Counted from the first letter of the stretch, positions 24,986-34,520 are shown. The stretch is 64,000 nt of DNA from Paenibacillus antri (GCF_005765165.1 NZ_VCIW01000004.1:1-64000); one strand, 5' to 3'. Made by a program: numbers and translations. The notes: generated by a model from the letters alone, not told the origin.

Positions 24986-26302
24986 ATGAATATTCGCAAG
25001 CTTCGTCTATTCGATACAGAGAACGCCTTGTCCAGCGAGGACCGGGACGAATACGAGAAGGATTACGCAAGGCTGATTCAATCGCCCGCGTTCCGCAGGC
25101 TTCAAGGAAAGTCGCAAGTGTTCGGCGCCGGTTCGGGAGACTATTACCGCACGAGATTGACGCATTCGCTCGAGGTGTCGCAGATCGCTCGGGAGGTGGC
25201 CCGCAGGCTCGACAAGACGGAATCGTTCTTGTCGAGGAAGGAGCACCCTGGGCTCATGATGGACCCGGAGGTCGTGGAATGCGCCGCGTTGGCGCATGAT
25301 TTCGGCCATCCGCCGTTCGGCCACAAGGGCGAGGAAATTCTGAATCTCATCCTGCGGGAACGGTACGGCATGGCGTACGAAGGCAACGCGCAAAACTTCC
25401 GCATCCTCATGTTTCTCGAGAAGCGCGCGGGCAGCGAGCGAGGCCTCGACTTGACGGCGGCGGTGCTGCTGGCGATCAACAAATATCCGGTGTCGATCGA
25501 GGAACCGGGCCGGCTTAAAGGCGTATACGGCATGGAATGGGAAGGCATTAAGCATCTGCGCGACGTCTGGGGCATGCCCGAACGTCGGGCGACGCTCGAA
25601 GCGCAGCTGATGGACTTGTGCGACGATATCGCGTATTCCACGCACGATATCGAGGACGGGATGCGCGCGGGGAAGATTCAGTTGAATCCGAATTTCTTCG
25701 AAGACGAGCGGCTCGTCGACAACGTCGTGCAGGAAATCGTGGACGATGCGGGCAACAGCGAAGTGCGCTGGGACGAGGTCGACCGGAAGTCGATGGTGCG
25801 GCGCGTGCTCGCCGATTACTGCCGGCAGTGGGAAGCGATCTACGCGCAGTGCGGCAGAGAAGCGTCTCGGGCGCGGCGCGAGATCAAGGCGCGTTGGGTC
25901 GGCAAGTTCGCGAATCAGGTCGGGATCATCGACGATCCGAACATCGGCTGGAAGCGCGTAACGTTCGTGAGGGACGGGCAGGAGGATCTGGATCTGCTGC
26001 GCACGATGGAAATTTTAAAGAAGCTCGCTTGGGTAACGATGATCAAGGACGTGCGCGTGCAGCGTCTGCAGAAGCGCAACGAGATTATCGTCCGCCGGCT
26101 GTGGGACAGCTTCAGCGATGTAGAGACGGGGAAGCTCATCCTGCCGCCGGACTGGATCGAAAGCTATCGGCAGCACAAGAGCAAGTGGCCGTGGGAGCGC
26201 ATGGTGGCCGACTATATCGCCGGCATGACCGACGCGTACGCGGAGAAGGTATATTCGGAGCTGTACGCGAGCCGCACGGGCTCGATCTACGAGCGGGATT
26301 AA
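24986..26302 (+). CDS. dgt: dGTPase (HD-domain deoxyguanosine triphosphate triphosphohydrolase)
   Basis: 438 residues. The HD domain is intact: H60 in RTRLTHSLEVSQIA, H104-D105 in ALAHDFGHPPFGHKGE, and a later aspartate in LMDLCDDIAYSTHDIEDG. Enzymes of this family split dGTP to deoxyguanosine and tripolyphosphate and thereby adjust the dNTP pool. GGGGGAATGCGG lies ahead of the ATG. It sits beside the AddAB-like pair and the SOS-box gene, which fits a genome-maintenance neighbourhood, but it has its own promoter and no LexA box of its own was seen. Confidence 0.88.
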   Translation: MNIRKLRLFDTENALSSEDRDEYEKDYARLIQSPAFRRLQGKSQVFGAGSGDYYRTRLTHSLEVSQIAREVARRLDKTESFLSRKEHPGLMMDPEVVECAALAHDFGHPPFGHKGEEILNLILRERYGMAYEGNAQNFRILMFLEKRAGSERGLDLTAAVLLAINKYPVSIEEPGRLKGVYGMEWEGIKHLRDVWGMPERRATLEAQLMDLCDDIAYSTHDIEDGMRAGKIQLNPNFFEDERLVDNVVQEIVDDAGNSEVRWDEVDRKSMVRRVLADYCRQWEAIYAQCGREASRARREIKARWVGKFANQVGIIDDPNIGWKRVTFVRDGQEDLDLLRTMEILKKLAWVTMIKDVRVQRLQKRNEIIVRRLWDSFSDVETGKLILPPDWIESYRQHKSKWPWERMVADYIAGMTDAYAEKVYSELYASRTGSIYERD

Positions 26303-26309
26303 CGGACGG

Positions 26310-26363
26310 AAGGACGTATCGCTTCGGCGTCGCATCGCGACGGGTCGAAGGATACGTCCTTCT
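26310..26363 (+). terminator. Hairpin after the dGTPase gene
   Basis: AAGGACGTATC pairs with GATACGTCCTT over a 30-base loop that is itself partly self-complementary; only a short T/C-rich tail follows. Confidence 0.6.
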
Positions 26364-26401
26364 TCGCGTATGTGGAAAGAAAGGCGAAAGCGAAAGCCGA
26401 T

Positions 26402-26695
26402 TTAAATCAACTGGATGACATGTACGACGTTCTCGTGCGAGTGCACCTTCAAGACGTGATTGGCCGGGTCGTATTCGATGGTGCCGGAACCGATCGACAG
26501 CTTCGGCATCGAACCGAGCCCGTAGAAGATGTCGTCGGCCAACGTGCGCATAAATTCGGCCTGCTCGGCCGATGCCAAAGCGGACCAATCGTCCGCATCC
26601 ATCTCGAATGCTTCGTAGCTGTCGTCGATCGTTCCGATGGCGTTCGCCAGATCGGTGACGATGTCTTTGTATTCTCGGTTGAATTTGACGCCCAC
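26402..26695 (-). CDS. Conserved-looking small hypothetical protein
   Basis: 97 residues from GTG 26695, with GGAGG about ten bases ahead. No family recognised. It is acidic, with an N-terminal helical half (REYKDIVTDLANAIGTIDDSYEAFEMDADDWSAL segment) and a C-terminal strand pair (GTIEYDP-ANHVLKVHSHENVVHVIQLI) that holds two histidines. No signal peptide or membrane segment. It is a single gene between the dGTPase terminator and the divergent adenosine deaminase promoter region. Confidence 0.6.
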   Translation of the reverse strand: MGVKFNREYKDIVTDLANAIGTIDDSYEAFEMDADDWSALASAEQAEFMRTLADDIFYGLGSMPKLSIGSGTIEYDPANHVLKVHSHENVVHVIQLI

Positions 26696-26856
26696 GTCGG
26701 GTCGCCTCCGTTCTGCAGGGAGTTGTTCTTATCATACCAGTCGGACAACGGAGATGCCAATCGGGTCGAAGGCGGAATGCGCGGAAGTTATATGTAATTA
26801 AAATTGACATAAAATTCGAGTCCGACTAGTTTCGCGAAAAATACCTGTCATAAATA

Positions 26857-26885
26857 TTTACATCGGAAACGCTTTTGAATATAGT
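26857..26885 (+). promoter_or_regulatory. Sigma-A promoter of the adenosine deaminase gene
   Basis: TTTACA, 17 bases, TATAGT. A further TTGACA lies at about 26804 upstream. The -10 location makes the in-frame codon at 26875 impossible as a start. Confidence 0.6.
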
Positions 26886-26925
26886 AGTAAAAATACATTC
26901 GAGGCGAGAGAGGACGTGGGGTGCC

Positions 26926-27948
26926 ATGGACATTACGAAGCTGCCGAAGGTGGATTTGCATCTGCATCTGGACGGAAGCGTCAAACCGGAGACGATCGTC
27001 GATCTGGCGAGCGAGGAGGGAGTCGAGCTGCCCGGCGCCGACAAGGAGACGATCTCCTCGCTGATGCAGGTCAAGGGAGAATGCGCCAGCCTCAAGGAAT
27101 ATCTCGGCAAGTTTCTGTTCGTCGGGCGATTTCTGCATACTTCGTACGCCTTGGAGCGCATCGCGTACGAGCTGGTCGAGCAAGCCTCCGAGCAAAATTG
27201 CAAATATATCGAGGTGCGCTTCGGGCCGCAATTGCATCGGGGACGAGGGTTGTCCGCCGAGGAGGTTATCCATGCCGTGATCGAGGGGCTGCGGCGCGGA
27301 GAGGAGGCGTTCGGGGTGAAGGCGCGGGGCATCGCCGCGTGTCTCAGATCCCACTCGGACGCGTTGAACCGAGAGGTGATCACGGCCGCTTCCGAATACT
27401 TAGGAAAAGGAATCGTCGCCGTCGACCTTGCCGGCGACGAAGCGAGCTTCCCCGCGGAGAGGTTCGCGGACGTCTTCCGGCACGCGCGGCGCCGCGACAT
27501 CCCGATCACGATTCACGCCGGCGAAGCGGCGGGGCCGAAGAACATCTACGACGCGGTGACGAAGCTGGGCGCCTCGCGGATCGGACACGGCGTCCGCCTG
27601 CAGGAGGACGCCGACGCGTACCGGCTCGTTCGCGAACGCCGCATTCCGCTTGAGATGTGCCCCGTCAGCAATATCCAAACGAAAGCGTCGCCGGGCTGGT
27701 CCGCTTATCCGATTCGGGACTATTTCGATCAAGAGCTGATGGTGACCGTCAACACGGACAATCTGACGGTTTCGGATACGAATCTGGGTAAGGAATACGC
27801 GATGCTGCAGGAGCATTTCGCCTTCCGCCCGCAAGAGCTGAAGCGGCTCGTATTGAACGGCGTCGACGCCGCGTTCCTGCCGGATGCGGAGAAGAAAGCG
27901 CTGCGCGCATCCATGGCATCGGAGTTCGAGCGGCTCGGCATCGCGTAA
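26926..27948 (+). CDS. add: Adenosine deaminase
   Basis: 340 residues. Zinc-binding HLH at residues 12-14 (VDLHLHLDGS), then ITIHAGEA with the zinc histidine and proton-shuttle glutamate, RIGHGVRL, CPVSNIQT, and the final zinc aspartate in VTVNTDNLTVS. The reaction is adenosine (or deoxyadenosine) to inosine in purine salvage in the cytoplasm. The NTDN ending replaces the common NTDDP; some adenine- or aminodeoxyfutalosine-type deaminases vary here too, so the substrate is likely but not certain. GAGAGAGGACGTGGGG precedes the ATG. Convergent with the next gene, two bases apart. Confidence 0.85.
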   Translation: MDITKLPKVDLHLHLDGSVKPETIVDLASEEGVELPGADKETISSLMQVKGECASLKEYLGKFLFVGRFLHTSYALERIAYELVEQASEQNCKYIEVRFGPQLHRGRGLSAEEVIHAVIEGLRRGEEAFGVKARGIAACLRSHSDALNREVITAASEYLGKGIVAVDLAGDEASFPAERFADVFRHARRRDIPITIHAGEAAGPKNIYDAVTKLGASRIGHGVRLQEDADAYRLVRERRIPLEMCPVSNIQTKASPGWSAYPIRDYFDQELMVTVNTDNLTVSDTNLGKEYAMLQEHFAFRPQELKRLVLNGVDAAFLPDAEKKALRASMASEFERLGIA

Positions 27949-27950
27949 TC

Positions 27951-28979
27951 TCAATGCGTCGATTGCGCCGCGGCCGTCCCGGATATTTCCTGCGAAGCCG
28001 AACGGTTTCGGCGCCGCCGATGCACGAGCAGCGCGACGAGCGCGAGCGCGATGAACGCCGACCCGCTCGAATACGCCACATACCGATCTTCCCACTGCGG
28101 CCGGAATTTCGCCTTAAAGCGTTGTAGTCCTTCGAAGTTGTAATAGCGCGACGCGATCCGGCGAACAAGGTTGAGCCAAGGTCGACCGTCGCATGCGTTC
28201 GCCAAAGGCGACGCGCCGAGACTGCACTCGGCGTACCCGGAAGCTTGTCCCCAAGTCAGAATGCGTACGAACAGCGCCTCCATCCCGCCCGAAGGGCTGC
28301 CTTCCCGATACCGCATGAGATCGATGGCGAGGCCCCGCTCTCCCTCCGGACGTTCGAACGCTGCCAACGTGACGAAGGCGAGCAGTTCGCCTCCGCGCGA
28401 ACGAAGCGTCGCGATCGGATGCGCCGCGACGTACGTTCCGCAATAACTCCCCACGGAAAACGATTTCTCCCGTTTCCCTCCCAGCCACGCGTCGGATACC
28501 GATTCGACTTCGGAAATCAATGCGTCGGCATGCGGCGGGAGCAATATCTCGCATCGATAGCCCTCGCGTTCGATTTTATGGATTTTGGTTCGAAGCTTGA
28601 TCCAGCTTTTCCCGGTCGTATGGAAGCCGGTCAGCGCCACGGAAGCTTCTTCGCCCGTTTTCATCGTACGGAACCCGCAACGTTCCAGCCAAGCCGCGTA
28701 CCGCGGTCCCATCCGGTAGAATACGTAATCGCGCCTGGATGCCTTGCCCGATGACAGAAATTCCGTCAACGCGGTTCTCCCGTCCGTCTCCGTTCCGACG
28801 GGGTCTCCTAAGACGACTATCTTTCCGGCGATAGAAGAATAGAGCAAATAAGCGGAACGGTCGGCGGACCAGAATCGCCGCTTGTCTTCCTGATAGAGTA
28901 AATGGGATACGCTGTTTCCGATCGCGGCGCCGGTGCGCTCGGACGGATGAGGGGTGTAAGGGGATGTCGATGCGCTCAT
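27951..28979 (-). CDS. Stand-alone phosphatidylglycerol lysyltransferase-like (DUF2156) domain protein
   Basis: About 342 residues. It corresponds to the cytoplasmic C-terminal double-GNAT domain of MprF: LLYSSIAGKIVVLGDPVG, RRDYVFYRMGPRYAAWLERCGF, SWIKLRTKIHKIEREGYRCEI, and ending FNFEGL-like YYNFEGLQRFKAKFRPQWEDRYVAY. In MprF this domain transfers lysine or alanine from aminoacyl-tRNA to phosphatidylglycerol. The 14-helix flippase part is absent; instead one C-terminal helix (AFIALALVALLVH) plus an RRRR stop-transfer would anchor it. GGAGGA favours ATG 28979; ATG 28997 is possible. The catalytic role is inferred from the family. Confidence 0.8.
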   Translation of the reverse strand: MSASTSPYTPHPSERTGAAIGNSVSHLLYQEDKRRFWSADRSAYLLYSSIAGKIVVLGDPVGTETDGRTALTEFLSSGKASRRDYVFYRMGPRYAAWLERCGFRTMKTGEEASVALTGFHTTGKSWIKLRTKIHKIEREGYRCEILLPPHADALISEVESVSDAWLGGKREKSFSVGSYCGTYVAAHPIATLRSRGGELLAFVTLAAFERPEGERGLAIDLMRYREGSPSGGMEALFVRILTWGQASGYAECSLGASPLANACDGRPWLNLVRRIASRYYNFEGLQRFKAKFRPQWEDRYVAYSSGSAFIALALVALLVHRRRRNRSASQEISGTAAAQSTH

Positions 28980-29102
28980 AGCCGAGGGTTCCTCCATCGT
29001 CGAGTAGGTCGTTGTTGTACTTCGATATCATAACATGATTCTTTCGATATAGGACCGTGAACCTGAGTTCGAAACGAAGCAAAACATTCGCGCGTCTTCT
29101 TA

Positions 29103-29131
29103 TTGTCTGAATCTAGCAATCGTGATACGTT
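29103..29131 (+). promoter_or_regulatory. Candidate promoter of the protease/stalk-protein pair
   Basis: TTGTCT, 17 bases, TACGTT; moderate match about 35 bases before the TTG start. Confidence 0.35.
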
Positions 29132-29167
29132 TAGTGCATTATGTCTATTTAGTAGAGGCGGGATAGG

Positions 29168-30295
29168 TTGAGGAGGAAGAGGACCATAGCATGGGTCGCG
29201 GCGATCGGCGTCGGCGTCTGCGCGTTCGCGGCCGCGCAAGCGATCGCCGCCGGGACCGCGGGCGGAGTCGTCTCGCTGCCGGCCCGAACGATCGACGGCG
29301 AGGTGTACGTGAAGGCGAGCAGTCTGACGAACGCGCTCGGAGGCGCGGGGACGTACGATGCCGCGACGAAGACGTATCGATACGAGCCAGGGGAGAAAGT
29401 CGCCGATCTGATCGAAAAGGCGGGGCCTTCCGTCGTCGCGATAATCGGCAAGCCGGATTCCAATGCGCTGCGGTCGAACGACCGATTCGCGTTAACGCAC
29501 GGCTCGGGGGTCATCGTCTCGGCGGACGGATGGATCGTAACGAACGCGCATGTCATCGAGAGCATGAAGGAAATCATCGTCCTAGCGCACGACGAGAAAC
29601 AGTATAAGCCGACGAAGGTGTTCAAGGACGCCGCCAGCGACCTTGCGCTGTTGAAGGTATCGGCGACGGGGCTCGCGCCGGCGTCGTTCGCGGACAGCGA
29701 TCGGGTGCGTCCCGGGGAGACGGCGATCGCGATCGGCACGCCGGTGAATTTCTCGCTGCGCAACTCGGCGACCGTCGGCGTCATCAGCGGCGTCAACCGC
29801 TCGGTGAACTCGACGTACCGGCTGCTGCAGACGGACGCGGCGATCAATCCGGGCAACAGCGGCGGACCGCTGCTCAATGCGAGCGGCGAGGTCGTCGGCA
29901 TCAATACGCTGAAGTTCGTCGACGTGTCCGTCGATAATACGGGATTCTCGATCCCGGCGAACACGGTCGCTTACATCGTCGATCATTTGAAGAAATACGG
30001 CATCGTGAAACGGGCGTACGTCGGGTTCGAGCTCGAAGAGAGCTGGGAAGCGGTCGTCGGCCTGTCGACGAGCAAGCCGATGACCGTCACCTATGTCGAT
30101 CCGGCGTCTCCGGCGGCGAAAGCCGGCGTGAAGAAGGGCGACGCCTTGTATTCGATCGATCAGTCGAAGGTCGTCACGAAGGTCGACTTGAACGAGAAGT
30201 TGAAGTCGTATATGCCTGGAGCGAAAGTGACGGTAACGATGCTTTCGGGCGGCGATATCGTGCAGCGTACGATCCCCTTGCAAGACCAACCCTAA
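29168..30295 (+). CDS. HtrA-like exported serine protease with PDZ domain
   Basis: 375 residues from TTG 29168 (GAGGCGGG ahead). A signal peptide or anchor (RRKRTIAWVAAIGVGVCAFAAAQ) is followed by a short stalk-domain fragment (LPARTIDGEVYVKASSLTNALG). The trypsin-like catalytic triad is H128 (TNAHV), D158 (ASDLALL) and S231 (GNSGGPL). A PDZ domain lies at about 285-370 (PASPAAKAGVKKGDALYSIDQ). It should degrade or sense misfolded proteins outside the membrane. The stalk fragment at the N-terminus is unusual for HtrA and links it to the next gene, 20 bases away. Confidence 0.86.
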   Translation: MRRKRTIAWVAAIGVGVCAFAAAQAIAAGTAGGVVSLPARTIDGEVYVKASSLTNALGGAGTYDAATKTYRYEPGEKVADLIEKAGPSVVAIIGKPDSNALRSNDRFALTHGSGVIVSADGWIVTNAHVIESMKEIIVLAHDEKQYKPTKVFKDAASDLALLKVSATGLAPASFADSDRVRPGETAIAIGTPVNFSLRNSATVGVISGVNRSVNSTYRLLQTDAAINPGNSGGPLLNASGEVVGINTLKFVDVSVDNTGFSIPANTVAYIVDHLKKYGIVKRAYVGFELEESWEAVVGLSTSKPMTVTYVDPASPAAKAGVKKGDALYSIDQSKVVTKVDLNEKLKSYMPGAKVTVTMLSGGDIVQRTIPLQDQP

Positions 30296-30315
30296 GCGGC
30301 GGAGGATTCAGAATC

Positions 30316-32232
30316 ATGAAGAAGAAACTCATTTCAAGCGCGGCGGTCGCAGCCCTCGCGTGTTCGATCGGCGCCGGAGTCCAAGCGGCCGAAGCCGACA
30401 AAGTTGAAGTAAAATTGACGATCGGCAAAGCCGAAGCGGTCGTAGGGGGGCAGTCGCTGCCCGTGAAACCGCCCGTCATCGTCAATAACTCCACGTTGGT
30501 GCCGCTTCGCGTCATCTCGGCGGCGTTCGCCTCCGATCCGCAATGGCTTCCGGATACGCAAGGCATCGTCTTGACGTACGGCGGCAAGACGATCGAGCTG
30601 ACGATCGACAGCGTCGTCTCGACGGTGAACGGCGAGAAGCGGAACGTCCCGAGCGCGCCGAAGCTGATCGACGGCACGACGATGGTGCCGGTGCGGTTCA
30701 TCTCCGAGACGTTCGGCGCGGAGGTAAGCTTCCAGGACGAAGGCGGCGTGCAGTCGATCATGATCAGCGGCAGCTTGGCGGAAGGGGCGACTCCGTCCGA
30801 AGGGGCGCCGGTCATCGACGGCGACGAAGGCAAGACGAAGATCGGGGACAGCCATTGGGGCTGGACGATGAATTACCCGTCCGGCCTCGTTCAAGATTTC
30901 CAAGCGCTGAACGGCGAATGGATTTATTTCTCCGACGCGAACGGGGAGTACGGCATCGATATCGAAGTGGATACGACGCAGCCGAAGATGAAGGCGAGCG
31001 GCTTGCTTTCCGCGTTGACCGAATCGGTCTATGACGGGACGATCCTGGACAAGCAGCTGGTACAGAGCGGCCCGGTTCCTTATGCGAAGGTCGTATCCCG
31101 GTCGTCCGCAGGCTCTTATTTGGAAAACCGTCTCTACTTGAAGGACGGCGTGTTGTATTGGTACGGCTTCGAGGCGTACGACGAGGCGAACTATAAGAAC
31201 CAGGCGAAGATGCGCGTGTATCAGGATTTAATCGACAGCTTCGAGGTTACGTTCGACGCGTCCGACGACGAAACGAAGGACGTATCCTCCGTGAAGGACG
31301 GGTACATTCAGCATACGGATAACGTCTACGGCATTTCGATGGAGCTTCCGGCCAGCTGGACGGCGACGAGCGATACGACCGGCCTGAACTTCTATGCGGC
31401 CGAAGGCGATCTAAGCCTGTATTTTACGATGAACTCGTTGGAGAAGGGCGACACGCTCGAAGCATGGGCGCAGCGTCATGAGAAGCGGTTCGCGCAAGAG
31501 CTGCTGCCGGCGTATCGGGAAATCGGAAAGCTGCCGGATACGAAAGTCGACGGCGCGCGCGCTCTGGTTCGGTTATGGTCCGAGCGGGCGGACGAGAGCC
31601 CCGATTGGACCGATACATACGACGTCTACGTCATCAAAGGCGGGTATAAATACAATTTCTCGTTCTTTTACGGCAAAGACAATCGAGACGAAAATCGCCC
31701 GACGATCGAACGTATCATCGAGTCCATTCGCATCGACGAGAGCGTCGCGGAAGACAACTTCGGGTATTTGGACGACGCGTACGGCATCGACATGGACGAA
31801 ACGATGGAGATCGTCAACGAGGCGTACGGTTACTCGCTCGTCGTGCCGGCGTTCTGGACGGAGGGCTATTACAACTCCGACGAGAGCTATACGTATGAAT
31901 ATCGCGGCGGTTCGCTGACGATCGAAGCCGACGACGCGACGACCTTCAAGGATGCCGTCGTATCCGAAGAAGACTATCTGGAATTCGGCATGGAGTTCGA
32001 CAGCACGATGAAGATCGTGGAAAATGTCGAGACGACGTTCAAGGGCGTCCCGGCGAAGAAGATCGTCGTGCGCTCGGGCGGCGGAGCCGAGGGCTCGCTT
32101 GTCTCGACGACGTACGTGCTCGAGAAAAACAAGGTCGTCTATACGATTCGGGCCGAAGAATTCCAAAGCTCGAGAACGCCCGAGAATATCAAGCGGATGA
32201 AAGACGCGATCGATTCGTTGACGTTCGAGTAA
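30316..32232 (+). CDS. Exported stalk-domain protein with three repeated PsbP-like modules
   Basis: 638 residues. Signal peptide to about residue 25 (AGVQA-AEA). Residues ~40-155 are a copper-amine-oxidase N-terminal-like stalk domain (STLVPLRVISAAFAS; TTMVPVRFISETFGAEV). Then three related units of about 150 residues each open with the same pattern: WGWTMNYPSGL (~180), YGISMELPASW (~340) and YGYSLVVPAFW (~505). Stalk domains are common on Paenibacillus surface proteins, and the repeated units may bind wall polymers or ligands (inference). GGCGGAGG precedes the ATG. Likely co-transcribed with the HtrA-like protease, perhaps its partner or substrate. Confidence 0.82.
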   Translation: MKKKLISSAAVAALACSIGAGVQAAEADKVEVKLTIGKAEAVVGGQSLPVKPPVIVNNSTLVPLRVISAAFASDPQWLPDTQGIVLTYGGKTIELTIDSVVSTVNGEKRNVPSAPKLIDGTTMVPVRFISETFGAEVSFQDEGGVQSIMISGSLAEGATPSEGAPVIDGDEGKTKIGDSHWGWTMNYPSGLVQDFQALNGEWIYFSDANGEYGIDIEVDTTQPKMKASGLLSALTESVYDGTILDKQLVQSGPVPYAKVVSRSSAGSYLENRLYLKDGVLYWYGFEAYDEANYKNQAKMRVYQDLIDSFEVTFDASDDETKDVSSVKDGYIQHTDNVYGISMELPASWTATSDTTGLNFYAAEGDLSLYFTMNSLEKGDTLEAWAQRHEKRFAQELLPAYREIGKLPDTKVDGARALVRLWSERADESPDWTDTYDVYVIKGGYKYNFSFFYGKDNRDENRPTIERIIESIRIDESVAEDNFGYLDDAYGIDMDETMEIVNEAYGYSLVVPAFWTEGYYNSDESYTYEYRGGSLTIEADDATTFKDAVVSEEDYLEFGMEFDSTMKIVENVETTFKGVPAKKIVVRSGGGAEGSLVSTTYVLEKNKVVYTIRAEEFQSSRTPENIKRMKDAIDSLTFE

Positions 32233-32236
32233 ATAG

Positions 32237-32286
32237 AAAACCGGCGAGAAGGAGCTTACGATTCAAGCTCCAACTCGCCGGTTTTT
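32237..32286. terminator. Bidirectional terminator overlapping the topB 3' end
   Basis: AAAACCGGCGAG and CTCGCCGGTTTT, with inner GGAGCTT/AAGCTCC, form a long stem with T-runs on both strands. The last ~10 codons of topB lie within it. Confidence 0.85.
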
Positions 32287-34520
32287 GAATTTTTCAATAC
32301 GATGCGCGCTTCGATCGGTTCGCCGCGCTCGTCTTTCCATTTTAGCTTGCTCGTACGGCCCTTTTCGATCAGGGAGCGGACCATCGCGTCGGTAAGCGTC
32401 CGTCCGAAGCTCTCCTTCCAAATGACGAAGGTACAGCCCGTCTTATAATGGCTGCAGCCGTACCCCTTGCGGCCCATAAAGATCGTTCCGCCGCAGCCGT
32501 CCCGCGGGCAAACGCCGATCGCGGAAGGCGCCGCGACCGTTGCGGTCGCCGTCCCCGCGGGCGAAGCCGACGAGCCGGCTTTGGCGGTCTTCGGCGAAGC
32601 CGCGCGCGGCTTCTTCGCCCCGGAGCTTGAGCCGGCGGCCGGCTTCCGCTCGCGCGGCGCGGGGCGCTCCGACTCGAAGGCGGAGCGGGATACACCGGCC
32701 GACATCCGGACCTTGTCGACGATGAAAGCGGCGAACTGCTTTACTTTCGCCATGAACGCCTCATCGGCCGCGGTACCCCGCGAAATTTCCGTCAACCGCC
32801 GCTCCCAATGCCCGGTCATCTCCGGCGAGGCGAGCAGCTCGACGCCGGCGCCGCGGATGAGCTCGATCGCCATCCGGCCTTTCTTCGTAATGACGATCCG
32901 CTTGCCTTGCATCTCGATGTATTCGACCTGCTTCAGCCGCTCGATCGTGGCCGCCCGCGTCGCCGGCGTACCGAGCCCTGAATCCTTCATCGCTTCGCGA
33001 AGCTCGTCGTCCTCGATCTGCTTTCCGGCGCTTTCCATCGCCTTCAGCAGCGTACCTTCCGTGAACGGCTTCGGAGGCTGGGTTTCCTTTTCCTTCACTT
33101 CGGAACTTACGTTCTTCACGCCGGCCGTCGCGTCGATCGAGAATGGGGCGTCCGTCTCCGCCTCGTCTTCCTCTTCGTCGTCTTTCGCCTTGCCGCGCGG
33201 CTTCTTCTTGTCGGGCGACAGATCGGCATAGACGACCTTCCAGCCGAGATCGAGCAGCTGCTTCACGGACGTCTTGAACCGTTCCTGCTCGACCTCGGTC
33301 AGCACCGTGTGCTGCTTGTACTCGGCCGCCGGGTAGAAGTGAGAGAGGAACCGGCGTACGATTAAGTCGTACACCTTCTGTTCGTCCGGCGTCAACGTGC
33401 CAGGCCTCTTGTGGGTCGGCAGGATCGCATGGTGATCCTCGACCTTGCTCGGGTTGCATACGTTCGGGTTGCCCTTGTGCACGAAGCGCTTGGAGGCGCC
33501 GGCGACGAGAGCGTCGTACGCGGTGCCGCGGAGCGCATCGAGCGCGCGATGCATCTCGGGAATGTTTTGCTCGTTCACGTAGTTCGAATTCGTCCGCGGA
33601 TACGAGATGACCTTATGCTTCTCGTAGAGCGCTTGCGCGACATCGAGCGTCTTCTTGGCGGAGAAGCCGTATTTGGCGTTCGTCTCGCGCTGCAGCAGCG
33701 TCAGATCGAATAGCCGATACGGATATTCCTTCGTATCCTTGACTTCGTAACTTTCGATGCGGCCGGGCTTTCCCGACGTCTTCGCGGCGATCTTGTCGGC
33801 GGCCTCGCGAGAGTGGAGCCGTTCGCCCTGCCAGACGCCCTTATACATAACGTCGCCTTGCTCGAAGATAGCATGCACCTCGTAATATTTCGTCGCGCCG
33901 AACGCCTCGATCTGGATCTGGCGGTCGTACACGAGCGCGAGCACAGGCGTCTGCACCCGGCCCACGGACAGCAGCACGTTATGCTTCGTCGTGAACGCGC
34001 GGGAGCCGTTCATGCCGATCAGCCAGTCCGCCTCGCTGCGCGCCTTCGCGGCTTTCGTCAAATTTTCGTATTCGGCGGCGTCTTTGAGCGAGGCGAAGCC
34101 GGCGCGGATCGTCTCCGGCGTCAAATCGGAAATCCAGAGCCGCTGCACCGGATGCGTAAGCTTTAAGTAGCGCTGAATGAGCGAGAAGATGTGTTGGCCT
34201 TCCCGCCCGGCGTCGCAGGCGTTGACGAGCCGGTCGCAGCGCTTCGCCAGATCGGCGATGACGTTCAGCTGATCCTTCGTCTTCGCGTTCGGGATGAGCT
34301 TGAAGTTTTCCGGAATGATCGGCAGGTGCGCCAAATTCCACTTCTTATACTTGTCGTCGTAATGGTCGGGCTCGGCGAGGGTGATCAGATGTCCGATCGC
34401 CCAAGTGATAATATAACGCTCTCCTTCGAGATAGGATCGCTTGTTCGCCGCCCGCGGTTCGATCGCGGCCGCGATGTTCCGCCCCATGTCGGGCTTCTCG
34501 GCGATGACGAGTGTCTTCAT
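32256..34520 (-). CDS. topB: DNA topoisomerase III (type IA)
   Basis: About 754 residues. TOPRIM domain (KTLVIAEKPDMGRNIA; NACDAGREGQ with the metal acidic pair), the core (SVGRVQTPVLALV), and the active-site tyrosine Y307 in ISYPRTNSNY. It breaks and rejoins single strands to decatenate DNA. The C-terminus has a low-complexity Ala/Ser/Lys/Pro linker (~residues 630-675) and a four-cysteine zinc motif (CPRDGCGG...CSHYKTGC). An acidic insertion (DDEEEDEAETD) lies about residue 430. Start set at ATG 34520 to give the conserved MKTLVIAEKP; TTG 34532 is the alternative. Confidence 0.92.
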   Translation of the reverse strand: MKTLVIAEKPDMGRNIAAAIEPRAANKRSYLEGERYIITWAIGHLITLAEPDHYDDKYKKWNLAHLPIIPENFKLIPNAKTKDQLNVIADLAKRCDRLVNACDAGREGQHIFSLIQRYLKLTHPVQRLWISDLTPETIRAGFASLKDAAEYENLTKAAKARSEADWLIGMNGSRAFTTKHNVLLSVGRVQTPVLALVYDRQIQIEAFGATKYYEVHAIFEQGDVMYKGVWQGERLHSREAADKIAAKTSGKPGRIESYEVKDTKEYPYRLFDLTLLQRETNAKYGFSAKKTLDVAQALYEKHKVISYPRTNSNYVNEQNIPEMHRALDALRGTAYDALVAGASKRFVHKGNPNVCNPSKVEDHHAILPTHKRPGTLTPDEQKVYDLIVRRFLSHFYPAAEYKQHTVLTEVEQERFKTSVKQLLDLGWKVVYADLSPDKKKPRGKAKDDEEEDEAETDAPFSIDATAGVKNVSSEVKEKETQPPKPFTEGTLLKAMESAGKQIEDDELREAMKDSGLGTPATRAATIERLKQVEYIEMQGKRIVITKKGRMAIELIRGAGVELLASPEMTGHWERRLTEISRGTAADEAFMAKVKQFAAFIVDKVRMSAGVSRSAFESERPAPRERKPAAGSSSGAKKPRAASPKTAKAGSSASPAGTATATVAAPSAIGVCPRDGCGGTIFMGRKGYGCSHYKTGCTFVIWKESFGRTLTDAMVRSLIEKGRTSKLKWKDERGEPIEARIVLKNSKTGELELES

